From positions 124,001 through 188,000 of the forward strand of contig JAOWLD010000003.1 of NCBI GenBank assembly GCA_025751475.1: a DNA stretch of 64,000 bases. The letters run 5' to 3'. Below are positions 43,228 through 51,594 of the stretch, one piece after another (the stretch's first letter is position 1; each line of letters begins with the position of its first letter). The DNA comes from Rhodobacteraceae bacterium XHP0102 (GTDB lineage: Bacteria; Pseudomonadota; Alphaproteobacteria; Rhodobacterales; Rhodobacteraceae). The notes under the pieces were generated by a model. The model searched no databases. It had not been told where the DNA came from and was given only the letters and a program-made list of their open reading frames with translations. The position numbers were made by a program, and so were the translations under genes.

Positions 43228-45381
43228 ATGAACCTGCGCGCGCTTTTGGCCACAACAAGCCTCGCCTTGATGGCAGGGCCTGCCTTGGCCCAAGATATGA
43301 ATTTCAATCGCATTGCGTCTTTCCCAGTCGCCGCGAATACACCCGATGCGGAGGAAAGCTCCGCTGAAATCATCACCGCCACGGGCGATGGTATGACGCT
43401 GATCTATTCCGACAGCCCTGCAGGTGTGATTGGCTTTGTCGATATCACGGACCCTGCCAACCCCGTTGCCGCAGGCGCTTTTGCCCTGCCCAATGGTGAA
43501 CCAACGGCCGTATCCGCGCTTGGAAATACCGTCTTTGTTGCGGAAAACACCTCTGAAAGCTTCACCAACCCCTCAGGCGTTTTGCACGCGATTGATGCGG
43601 GCAGCCGCGAGGTTCTCGCGTCCTGTGATCTGGGCGGTCAGCCAGACAGCACCGCCATTGCCCCAGACGGAAGCTTCATCACCGTTGCGATTGAGAACGA
43701 ACGGGACGAGGACGCAGGCGATGGCCGCGTGCCGCAGATGCCAGCGGGCTATCTGGTGATCCAGCCTTTGGGTCAAAATGGCGCAATGGCCTGTGACGCG
43801 CAAATCCGCGTGGACTTGACAGGTCTGGCTGCGATTGCAGGCGAAGACCCCGAGCCTGAATTCGTGGATGTGAACGCGAATGGCGATATCGCGGTGACCT
43901 TGCAGGAAAACAACCACATCGTGGTGATCTCCTCCGCTGGTGAGGTCCTGAGCCATTTCTCGGCAGGTGAGGTTACGCTGAACGGCGTTGACACCGAAGA
44001 AGAAGGTGCGCTGATTTTCGATCAGTCCATCACCCTCCCGCGCGAGCCTGATGCCCTGCAATGGATCGACACGGATCATTTCGTGATTGCAAATGAAGGC
44101 GATATGGATGGCGGCAGCCGTGGCTTTACCGTGTTCAACCGTGATGGCACCGAAGTCTTTGAGGCAGGCATGGCCTTTGAATATGCGATTGTGGAAATCG
44201 GCCATTACCCCGAAGAACGCTCTGGCAACAAAGGGGTCGAGCCTGAGGGGATGGAGTTTGGAACCTTTGGCGGCGTGCCGATGATGTTCCTTCTGGCCGA
44301 GCGTTCCTCCATCGTGGGCGTCTATGATATGTCGAACCCCGCTGCCCCCGCGTTGGCGCAGCTTTTGCCGTCTGGTATTTCACCTGAGGGTGCGATTGCG
44401 ATCCCTGAGCGCAACTTGTTGGCCACGGCCAATGAATATGATGCGCGCGGTGATGGCGGTGCGCCTGCCCATGTGATGATCTATGAATATCAAAACGCCC
44501 CTGCCGTATATCCGCATCTGACCTCGGCAGGTATGGATGAGTTGACAGGGTGGGGTGCCATCTCGGGTCAGGTCATGGCGGATGATGGCACACTCTATGC
44601 GGTGTCTGACAGCTTCTATGCCATGCAGCCGACCATCTTCCATATTGATGTCAGCCAAACGCCTGCGCGCATTGTGGATGCGATCCGCATCACCCGCGAA
44701 GGGCAGCCTGCGCAGCTGATGGATATGGAAGGCATCGCACTGGATGGTGAGGGTGGCTTCTGGGTCGCTTCTGAGGGCCGCAGCGACCGTCTGGTGCCAC
44801 ACGCGATCTATCATATCGGCGCAGATGGCGCGATTGAAGATTACATCACCTTGCCCAATGAGCTGCTTGCGGTCGAAACCCGTTTCGGCTTTGAGGGGAT
44901 CACCCGTGTCGATGATATGCTCTACATTGCCGTGCAGCGCGAATGGCGCAATGATCCAGAGAACCACGCTAAGGTTCTGGGCTATAACCTCGAAACCGAG
45001 GAATGGAGCGTGGCGCATTATCCCTTGACCGAAGCCTCCACGGGATGGGTTGGTCTGTCGGAGATTGTGGCCCATGGCGATCACCTCTACTTTGTCGAGC
45101 GTGACAACCAGTTGGGTGATGCGGCTGTGACCAAGTTGATCACCCGCGTGTCCATGGATCAGATGGCAGCTATGGTGGCGCTGGGCGAAACCGCACCCGT
45201 CCTGAGCAAAGAGGTTGTGGTTGATTTGCTGCCTTACCTCACCTCCACTGGCGGCTATGTCCTCGACAAGGTCGAGGGGCTTGCGATTGCCGCAGATGGC
45301 ACGATGTGGGTATCCACCGACAATGACGGCGTTGATGACCATTCGGGCGAGACAATGCTGTTTGCAATCTCAGGGCAATAA
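43228..45381 (+). CDS. secreted beta-propeller protein, esterase-like activity of phytase family
   Basis: A 717-residue exported protein, signal peptide ending ALA-QD near 21. The N-terminal 400 residues have repeated propeller-like blades (PAGVIGFVDITDPANPVAAG, AVSALGNTVFVAENTSESF, and the GVEPEGMEFGTFGG segment of choice-of-anchor I proteins). The C-terminal 300 match the phytase-esterase type: GAISGQVMADDGTLYAVSDSFY, LMDMEGIALDGEGGFWVASEG and DKVEGLAIAADGTMWVSTDNDG. Substrate unknown; a phosphoester or lactone is suggested by the family name only. Start ATG has AGGGGG seven bases before. A two-way terminator follows. Confidence 0.8.
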   Translation: MNLRALLATTSLALMAGPALAQDMNFNRIASFPVAANTPDAEESSAEIITATGDGMTLIYSDSPAGVIGFVDITDPANPVAAGAFALPNGEPTAVSALGNTVFVAENTSESFTNPSGVLHAIDAGSREVLASCDLGGQPDSTAIAPDGSFITVAIENERDEDAGDGRVPQMPAGYLVIQPLGQNGAMACDAQIRVDLTGLAAIAGEDPEPEFVDVNANGDIAVTLQENNHIVVISSAGEVLSHFSAGEVTLNGVDTEEEGALIFDQSITLPREPDALQWIDTDHFVIANEGDMDGGSRGFTVFNRDGTEVFEAGMAFEYAIVEIGHYPEERSGNKGVEPEGMEFGTFGGVPMMFLLAERSSIVGVYDMSNPAAPALAQLLPSGISPEGAIAIPERNLLATANEYDARGDGGAPAHVMIYEYQNAPAVYPHLTSAGMDELTGWGAISGQVMADDGTLYAVSDSFYAMQPTIFHIDVSQTPARIVDAIRITREGQPAQLMDMEGIALDGEGGFWVASEGRSDRLVPHAIYHIGADGAIEDYITLPNELLAVETRFGFEGITRVDDMLYIAVQREWRNDPENHAKVLGYNLETEEWSVAHYPLTEASTGWVGLSEIVAHGDHLYFVERDNQLGDAAVTKLITRVSMDQMAAMVALGETAPVLSKEVVVDLLPYLTSTGGYVLDKVEGLAIAADGTMWVSTDNDGVDDHSGETMLFAISGQ

Positions 45382-45433
45382 GCACCCCTGAGTGTTCCCC
45401 CCGCGCTTCTGAACCGAACCGCGAAAAAAAATA

Positions 45434-45469
45434 CCCCCCCCGCAAATCCGTTTGCGGGGGGTTTTCTTT
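45434..45469. terminator. bidirectional terminator
   Basis: CCCCCCGCAAA (45436-45446) / TTTGCGGGGGG (45451-45461) with loop TCCG, T-run on the right and an A-run on the left, so it can end both the esterase-like gene and the convergent DUF1045 gene. Confidence 0.92.
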
Positions 45470-46151
45470 AGGCGAGGGTCTGACTTTCGATATGATGGAA
45501 CTGCCCCGTTTCATCCTCGCCCATCAGGGCCAATTCGGTGATGCGGAATGGATGGGGAATGACGGGTGCGAAATGGCTGCGCAGGCAGGCAACCAATTGA
45601 TCTGCCTCCGCCTGTGGAAGGCGACCAGAGAGGGTCAGGTGAAAGCGGAACTCATCCATGACATAGGGGTAGCCCCATGTGACCAGCAACGCGTCTTGGC
45701 GGGGGGTCAGGTTGGCGGTTCTGCGCTTGGCCAATTCGACATCGGTCGCGGGCGCGCGAAACCGATCCAACCCTTCGACCATCGCAGCGGCAAGCGCTTG
45801 CAACGCAGGATTATGCGCGGCGGGGACAATGGCGACAAATCCCCCCAATCGGCGCAGCTCCAGAACAGGAATCTCAACGCCTGCCGTGACATGGCACAGC
45901 GATGCAAAAGCCGCGCGCAGATCATCCACGCTTTGGCCCTCGGCCAATTTGAACGGCGGTTTGATGGTTGCATGAAACCCGTATTTTCGGGGTGTGGCGG
46001 TCAGGCTTTCTGGGCTGCGGGGCAACCCTTTTAGATCGGGATGCGCCCGCACCGCACCTGTGCGGCTGCACCATCCCAACCATTCCGCGCCAAGGCGATA
46101 AAATCCGCCATCGGGAAGCATATAGATCGCATAGCGGGTATAATTCGACAT
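45468..46151 (-). CDS. DUF1045 protein (2H phosphoesterase-like, phosphonate-associated)
   Basis: A 227-residue protein of the family usually encoded beside C-P lyase genes (DUF1045). It keeps two H-x-T/S-x motifs, HATI near residue 60 and HLTL near 171, the catalytic pair of 2H phosphoesterases, and the opening YTRYAIYMLPD typical of the family. No phn genes are present here, so it is a solitary member. Role unknown, perhaps cyclic phosphodiester opening. Confidence 0.85.
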   Translation of the reverse strand: MSNYTRYAIYMLPDGGFYRLGAEWLGWCSRTGAVRAHPDLKGLPRSPESLTATPRKYGFHATIKPPFKLAEGQSVDDLRAAFASLCHVTAGVEIPVLELRRLGGFVAIVPAAHNPALQALAAAMVEGLDRFRAPATDVELAKRRTANLTPRQDALLVTWGYPYVMDEFRFHLTLSGRLPQAEADQLVACLRSHFAPVIPHPFRITELALMGEDETGQFHHIESQTLA

Positions 46152-46371
46152 TTTTGCCTCGTTTTGGCGCTCAGGTCAGTCAAGATATGCGCCTAAGCCA
46201 GATTTGTAACCGATTGTTAAATTTTCTCGAGTATGCCCCCCACAGCCAGTGCTTCAAGGAAATTGAATAGATCGCACTGAATTTGGCTGAGTTTCTCTGA
46301 CCCAATCGGGGAGGCCGCCTGAAACCATCCAACCAAAGGTGCATCCCCGCTGTTTTAGCAAAGGAAGACCT

Positions 46372-46635
46372 ATGGATATTTTTCAAGGACGCGCCCTAAG
46401 CCCCGCTGGCCCTGCCACGGATATCATGCCCGTGACACCACAAGACGACCAAGACCTGCCCATTGTGGCCTCGGCCTTGTTTGTCGAGACAGGGGGAACG
46501 GTGCGCTGCGTGACCGTGCGCAATGAAACCCGTGATGTGACCTTGGGCGATATGATGCTTCTGCCCGTGGGGGTGCGCCGTGTGTTGCAAACGGGCACAA
46601 CCGCCCTTGGCATCCACGCTTTGGTGGTCGCGTAA
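46372..46635 (+). CDS. ghsA: gene transfer agent head spike base protein (GhsA-like)
   Basis: An 87-residue protein whose pattern (PATDIMPVTPQDDQDLPIVASALFVETGGTVRCVTV ... MMLLPVGVRRVLQTGTTALGIHALVVA) resembles the rcc01079-type spike base family of Rhodobacter capsulatus GTA. In that particle GhsA anchors the GhsB fibre to the head, and both lie outside the main structural cluster, as here. Start: ATG with GGAAG eight bases upstream. It precedes the fibre gene by two bases. Confidence 0.75.
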   Translation: MDIFQGRALSPAGPATDIMPVTPQDDQDLPIVASALFVETGGTVRCVTVRNETRDVTLGDMMLLPVGVRRVLQTGTTALGIHALVVA

Positions 46636-46637
46636 TC

Positions 46638-47867
46638 ATGGGGCTGCAATTTGATCTTTCCTTTTCAGGCGGGGCGTTGCGTAGGCCGCCGCCCAAGTGG
46701 TGGGCGGCCTATCGCACGTCAACTGGCCTTGCGCCCGATCTTGTGCTTGATTTTGCGGCGGGTCTCTATGGGGTGGGCACGGGGCCAATGGGCCTTGTGC
46801 AAAGCGCCCTGCCGTTGACCAATGCGCGTCTGGGGGGCGCTGCGGTGGATGGCGGTGGTGCGGGCTTGTTGATCGAGCCTGCGCGCAGCAATCTGGTGTC
46901 ACGCTCCATCGCGCGGCCAACATGGGGGCCTGTTGGCCCCGTGACCCTAACCGCCCTGTCCGAGGCGCGCGGCGGTGTATTTCCTGGCCTTGAGATCACC
47001 TCGGCGGGGGCTGCATGGCATCGTGCAGGTCCAGGTTCTATCACCTTTCAGGCGGGCCTCAGCTACGCGATGACTTTGTGGTATGGTGCGGCGTCCGCCC
47101 AAATGCTCAAGGGCACAGTTTACAGCACCGCCACCTCACCAGCCAGTAATTTGGAGATCCAAGGAGCGCCAGGTCAAATGGTGGCGGTGGTGCAAAATGG
47201 TGGGCAAATCACAGATTTGCGCAATGACCAATTGGCGAGTGGTTTTTATCGGATGCGGTGCCGCTTCAGCCTCAATCAAACGGTGACCACGAATTGGGGC
47301 TTTGGTGCAGGCACGACCATGCCAGGCGATACCGTGACAATTTATGGGCTCCAGATCGAAGCGGGCCCAGAGGCCACGGGATATATCATGACCGATGGGT
47401 CTGTCGCGGGTCGTGCGGCGGATTTGTTGGGCTTGGACGCCGATGGATGGGGCGCGCTTGGCCAAGGCGTGCTGCGTGTGACTGGCGAGGCCAATGGTGC
47501 GGGGGACACGGCGCTTTGTCGTGTCATCGACCAAACGGGGCGCAGCCTCACCCTCATGCGCCGTGCGGGTGGGGCGATTGTGCTGCGGCATCGAGACGGC
47601 GCTGTAATCACAGACACGCCTGCAGGGCCGATTGTCCCGCGTGAGCTTTCCTTTGATGCGGCGCTTATGTGGCAGGCGGGCCTGATGGCCCTGTCGGTAA
47701 ACGGCCAACCCGCGCAGATGATGGCATTTGCAGGGTTCGATCAGACAGCACGGCTTGAATTTCACGATGCCACCGTGGGCGAGGGGGCGGGGCCTGCACG
47801 GGTTGCGCGGCTGATCCATTATCCCACGGCTGTGGGCGCGGAGCAGCTCGCGCAGCTCTCGCAATAG
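46638..47867 (+). CDS. ghsB: gene transfer agent head spike fibre protein (GhsB-like)
   Basis: A 409-residue protein. After the opening RPPPKWWAAYRTSTGLAPDLVLDFAAG it has repeated beta-rich modules, with LLIEPARSNLV, ITIYGLQIEAGPEATGYI and a concanavalin-like end (LIHYPTAVGAEQLAQLSQ), the layout of phage head-fibre and rcc01080-type proteins. In R. capsulatus GhsB binds the capsule of recipient cells. The surrounding capsule genes fit that partnership. A terminator follows at once. Confidence 0.75.
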   Translation: MGLQFDLSFSGGALRRPPPKWWAAYRTSTGLAPDLVLDFAAGLYGVGTGPMGLVQSALPLTNARLGGAAVDGGGAGLLIEPARSNLVSRSIARPTWGPVGPVTLTALSEARGGVFPGLEITSAGAAWHRAGPGSITFQAGLSYAMTLWYGAASAQMLKGTVYSTATSPASNLEIQGAPGQMVAVVQNGGQITDLRNDQLASGFYRMRCRFSLNQTVTTNWGFGAGTTMPGDTVTIYGLQIEAGPEATGYIMTDGSVAGRAADLLGLDADGWGALGQGVLRVTGEANGAGDTALCRVIDQTGRSLTLMRRAGGAIVLRHRDGAVITDTPAGPIVPRELSFDAALMWQAGLMALSVNGQPAQMMAFAGFDQTARLEFHDATVGEGAGPARVARLIHYPTAVGAEQLAQLSQ

Positions 47868-47904
47868 GCGATGCGGTCAATCCTTGGTCCAAGGCGTTGA
47901 TCGT

Positions 47905-49074
47905 TCAGGCCCTTGCCCGCCTCTGGGCAAGGGCCTTTTCATATCCGTCCATCATCATCGTGTAATTGCACGCAGGGCTGTAGCCCGCCTCATAAAGCGC
48001 GCGGGCGGCGTGGGAGAGGGGGTGCCACTCTTGGGCCTCCAATCGCAGAACGGCTGCGGCAAGGCCCTGTGCATCCCCGGCGGTGAAAAGCAGATCGGAA
48101 AAATCGGGGCCAAGTATTTCACGCGCAGGCCCAATGTCACAGGCCACAATAGGGGTGCCTGCAGCAAACCCTTCAAGCAAAGACATACTCAAGCCCTCAT
48201 ACCATTCGGATGGAAAGATCAGACCCTTGGCGCGGCGCAGAAGCGATTGGGCCGCATCATGAGGGAGTGCGCCATGTAGGTTTATATGGGGTGCAGCATG
48301 GGCGCGACACCAGTCTTCCTCTGGCCCTGCGCCGATAATTTGAAGCGGGTATTGGGGCAGATTGTTCCATGCTGTGACAAGCGTGCGGATACCCTTTTCC
48401 CGCGACAGCCGCCCCAAAAACACATAGCCTTGATCGCGGGCAGAGAGGGGCAGGGGCGTCCCATGATCCGCCACAAAATTGGGTTTCACATAAAGTTTTT
48501 TGGCGGGCAGGCCGCCCCGAATGAACAGCCTTTTGCCAAATTCCGTCAATACGATGAACTGATCCACGGCACTTTGCCATTTTGGATTGTCGGTTGTGGC
48601 ATGGATCATGCGATTGACGGCGAGACTGCCCAAATATGACCCGCGATAGCATTTGTGACGGATCGCAGGCAGGCGGCTTAGGCCAAGGCAATCCTCGCAA
48701 ATTTGGCCGCTCCGCATCAAGAGGGCTGAGGCGCAAAGCAGCCGATAATTGTGCAATGTTTGCACAACCGCTGCACCACTGGCCCGCGCTGCGCCATGTG
48801 CCGCAGGGCTAAGAAGGGGGAAAAAATTATGGATGTGCACAATATCGGGTTTGACCTCGGCGCAGAGTGCACGAATGCGATCAGCTTGGAGTTTTGATCC
48901 AGTCACCTGCATAAAGCTGCGTATCTTTTCGATATTTGATGCAATCGCATCATTGCTGATTTCATCATAAACCACATCATGGCCATGCGCCTGCAGCAAA
49001 GCGGTCTCTTGTCGAACAACGCTGTCCTCGCCTCCAGCCGCTTTGTAAGCATTGTGCAAAATCAAAATTCGCAT
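47905..49074 (-). CDS. family 4 glycosyltransferase
   Basis: A 389-residue GT-B enzyme. N-terminal half MRILILHNAYKAAGGEDSVVRQE and DIVHIHNFFPLLSPA; a CxxC-rich stretch (CEDCLGLSR..., HKCYRGS) typical of a GT4 subgroup; donor half YVFLGRLSREKGIRTLV and FPSEWYEGLSMSLLEGFAAGTPIVA with the E-x7-E pair. Acts on the cytoplasmic face in repeat-unit assembly; sugar unknown. Divergent from the next glycosyltransferase with a 79-base gap. Confidence 0.88.
   Translation of the reverse strand: MRILILHNAYKAAGGEDSVVRQETALLQAHGHDVVYDEISNDAIASNIEKIRSFMQVTGSKLQADRIRALCAEVKPDIVHIHNFFPLLSPAAHGAARASGAAVVQTLHNYRLLCASALLMRSGQICEDCLGLSRLPAIRHKCYRGSYLGSLAVNRMIHATTDNPKWQSAVDQFIVLTEFGKRLFIRGGLPAKKLYVKPNFVADHGTPLPLSARDQGYVFLGRLSREKGIRTLVTAWNNLPQYPLQIIGAGPEEDWCRAHAAPHINLHGALPHDAAQSLLRRAKGLIFPSEWYEGLSMSLLEGFAAGTPIVACDIGPAREILGPDFSDLLFTAGDAQGLAAAVLRLEAQEWHPLSHAARALYEAGYSPACNYTMMMDGYEKALAQRRARA
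47908..47939 (+). terminator. rho-independent terminator after ghsB-like gene
   Basis: Perfect 11-bp stem GGCCCTTGCCC / GGGCAAGGGCC, loop GCCTCT, then TTTT. It lies inside the last codons of the convergent glycosyltransferase gene, so the stem also encodes that protein's end (LAQRRARA). Confidence 0.85.
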
Positions 49075-49153
49075 TGTGGTTGAGGCCTTTGCAGCTTAGG
49101 CTTGCGAGGGGGCAGAGAGGGGTTCTTTGCCTATCTGATTATATTGGCCAGTT

Positions 49154-50293
49154 ATGTCAAATTCTCAAAGACGATCTGTCGTCTTTTTTGCTTTGGTGTT
49201 GACCCATTACCGTGTGGCCTTCCACGCGCGGCTGCGCGCTGAACTGTCGAAGCGCTGTGTCGCGTATCATCTCGTCTATAGCCCGCCTTTGGGGGCCGAG
49301 GCGGGGAAAAAAGACGCGGTGGAACTGGACTGGGCGCATCGGCAACCGCTTTGCGCGCCTTCATTTCTTGGACGGCTGCGCTATCAACCCTTCTGGCAAT
49401 GGCGCAGGCATGGTTTGGTGATCGTAGGGCAAGAAAACCGCAACCTGACCGCCTATGCTGCCATCCTGTGTGCGCGGCTGTTTGGGTATCGCGTGGCTTA
49501 TTTCGGGCATGGCAAGAATTTTCAGGCGAAAAATCCAGACAGCCTGGCCGAACGATGGAAACGGTTTTGGGCCACCAAGGTGGATTGGTGGTTTACCTAT
49601 ACCGAGGGCTGTGCGGATTTGATTGCGGGTTATGGTTTCCCGCGCGCCAAAATCACCGTGTTTAACAATGCCATCGACCTGTCGCAGATTGCGGCAGAAC
49701 GCGCGGCAATCGACCCTGCGGAATTGGCCAAACTGCGCGCCAGTTTGTGTCGCGGCAGCGAGAATGTCGCCGTTTATATCGGCGGGATGTATCACGAAAA
49801 ACGACTGCCGTTTTTGATTGCCTCGCTCGATCTGCTGCGCGCAGATATCCCTGATTTGCAGGTCTTGTTTATCGGCGCGGGGCCAGAGGCGCATATTGTG
49901 AAAGAGGCCGCCGAAACGCGCGATTGGCTGCACAACCTTGGCCCGAAATTCGGGGCCGATAAAACCCTTCATGCCAGTCTTGCGAAGGTTTGGCTGATGC
50001 CAGGTTTGGTGGGTCTTGGGGTTTTGGACAGCTTCGCATATGAGACCCCGTTGGTGACCACGCAGTTGCCATACCACAGCCCCGAGATTGATTATCTGCA
50101 AGATGGGGTGAATGGCGTGATCGTGGCGCAATCGGATGACGCACAAGCCTATGCGGATGCAGTGCAGCGCGTCCTGAGCGATCCAGAATACCGCAACACC
50201 CTCATCCAAGGCGCCCGCATCGCCCGCAACAATTATTCCATCGAAGAAATGTCCCGCCGTTTTGCCGATGGCGTGGAGGAGGCGTTAGGGTGA
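49154..50293 (+). CDS. glycosyltransferase (GT4-like)
   Basis: A 379-residue GT-B protein, more divergent than its neighbour. Visible segments: LTHYRVAFHARLRAEL at the start, FGHGKNFQAKNP, YTEGCADLIAGYGFPRAKITVFNNAIDL and the C-terminal MPGLVGLGVLDSFAYETPLVTTQLPYHSPEIDYL nucleotide-sugar region. Its stop overlaps the flippase start (GTGA), so the pair are coupled. Likely adds a sugar to the lipid-linked repeat unit. Confidence 0.85.
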   Translation: MSNSQRRSVVFFALVLTHYRVAFHARLRAELSKRCVAYHLVYSPPLGAEAGKKDAVELDWAHRQPLCAPSFLGRLRYQPFWQWRRHGLVIVGQENRNLTAYAAILCARLFGYRVAYFGHGKNFQAKNPDSLAERWKRFWATKVDWWFTYTEGCADLIAGYGFPRAKITVFNNAIDLSQIAAERAAIDPAELAKLRASLCRGSENVAVYIGGMYHEKRLPFLIASLDLLRADIPDLQVLFIGAGPEAHIVKEAAETRDWLHNLGPKFGADKTLHASLAKVWLMPGLVGLGVLDSFAYETPLVTTQLPYHSPEIDYLQDGVNGVIVAQSDDAQAYADAVQRVLSDPEYRNTLIQGARIARNNYSIEEMSRRFADGVEEALG

Positions 50294-51594
50294 AGGCGCT
50301 TTTTCTATTCACGCGGGCGCATCTGCGCAATGCGGGCACTGTTGCCGCTTTTGCCTTCGCATTTATTGTCGTTTTTGCGATGGCATCCCTGATTGTGCGG
50401 CTTGCGGGCGTTGCGGTCTTTGCTGAATATGCGCTGTATCTGACCTTTGGCGTTGCAATCCGTATCATGTGGTATGGGATTATCGGCACCGTTTTCGCGC
50501 GCGGGTTGTCAATTGCGATCACAAAGGGTCTGGCTGCGCAGCATTTACTGTATTTTGGCATCTGTTTGTTTGTCCCATTCGCTGTTCTGGCGACAGTTGC
50601 CCTGATCCCATTTGCTTTTAATGCCCAGATTGGCTTTGGCGAGATTATACTTAGCCCCTTTGGCTTGCTTGCTGGGCTGATGTTGGGTGCAACAATTTCG
50701 GCGGCAGGCGCGGTTGTTGAATTGGCCAATGTCATGAGGCGGCGTGGACAGGCTATCTTCGCCATGTTGGCGCCAAGCATAGCGCAGCTTATGGCTTTGG
50801 CGATCCTCAAAGGGATTGGTCTCCTAACCGCACCTAATCTTGCGGCCTTGGCCGCCATTATTGGGTTTTTGGCCCTAGTTGGCCAATATATGCTCCTGAG
50901 GGGCGAGCATGGCGCGGTGAACGCGCTGCCCGCTTCAGAAGAAATGGCACTCTTGAAGCGGTTTCTCGTTGGACATTCGAAAACCATGCTGTTTTGGGTG
51001 CCGCCAAGCTTGATGATGCGGGCATTGGATAAATGGTATGCGGCTGATCTTTTATCGGTTGAAAGCTTTGCTGCGCTTGCGGTTCTTGTCCTATTGACAC
51101 AAGGCACGATGCATGCGGGCTTTTCGATCCTATCACGCGTGGTTCTGCCACGGGTTTATGATCTTGCGGGGGATGGGCAATCCCCTGAAGGGCTGAGGGC
51201 CGCCCATCGGATAACGGCAAAGGCCGGATATTTGATCCTTATCGTGGGCGGTATATGGGCTGCCTTATTGGCGCAATGGGGGTCGTGGCTTTTGAGGCTC
51301 CTATTTAACGATGAAATCGCAAGCCATCATGTGGCCTTAATTCCATTCGCCATCGGGGCAACGTTAATGGCCTATGCAGGGTTTCAGATCACGCATGGGC
51401 ATATCGGCCAAAATATCAAACCCTTCACCAAGCAACGCTATGGTGAGGCCATTGCCTATGCCGTTGGGTTGGTGTTGTTCGTACCGTCTTACGGGGTGAT
51501 GGGGGTGGGATTTTCGATTATAATATCAAGTTTTGTTTCTATTACTCTTTCATTCGGTGCTCGATCGGTTATTTTAAATTCTATGGCGCGCTAA
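50290..51594 (+). CDS. polysaccharide flippase (Wzx-like, MOP superfamily)
   Basis: A 434-residue membrane protein with about 12 helices, typical of Wzx and oligosaccharide flippases; helices such as AFAFAFIVVFAMASLIVRLAG and ALAVLVLLTQGTMHAGFSI are clear. It would move undecaprenyl-linked repeat units to the periplasm. GTG start overlapping the glycosyltransferase stop. Its 3' end overlaps the convergent Wzy-like gene by 14 bases. Confidence 0.78.
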   Translation: MKALFLFTRAHLRNAGTVAAFAFAFIVVFAMASLIVRLAGVAVFAEYALYLTFGVAIRIMWYGIIGTVFARGLSIAITKGLAAQHLLYFGICLFVPFAVLATVALIPFAFNAQIGFGEIILSPFGLLAGLMLGATISAAGAVVELANVMRRRGQAIFAMLAPSIAQLMALAILKGIGLLTAPNLAALAAIIGFLALVGQYMLLRGEHGAVNALPASEEMALLKRFLVGHSKTMLFWVPPSLMMRALDKWYAADLLSVESFAALAVLVLLTQGTMHAGFSILSRVVLPRVYDLAGDGQSPEGLRAAHRITAKAGYLILIVGGIWAALLAQWGSWLLRLLFNDEIASHHVALIPFAIGATLMAYAGFQITHGHIGQNIKPFTKQRYGEAIAYAVGLVLFVPSYGVMGVGFSIIISSFVSITLSFGARSVILNSMAR

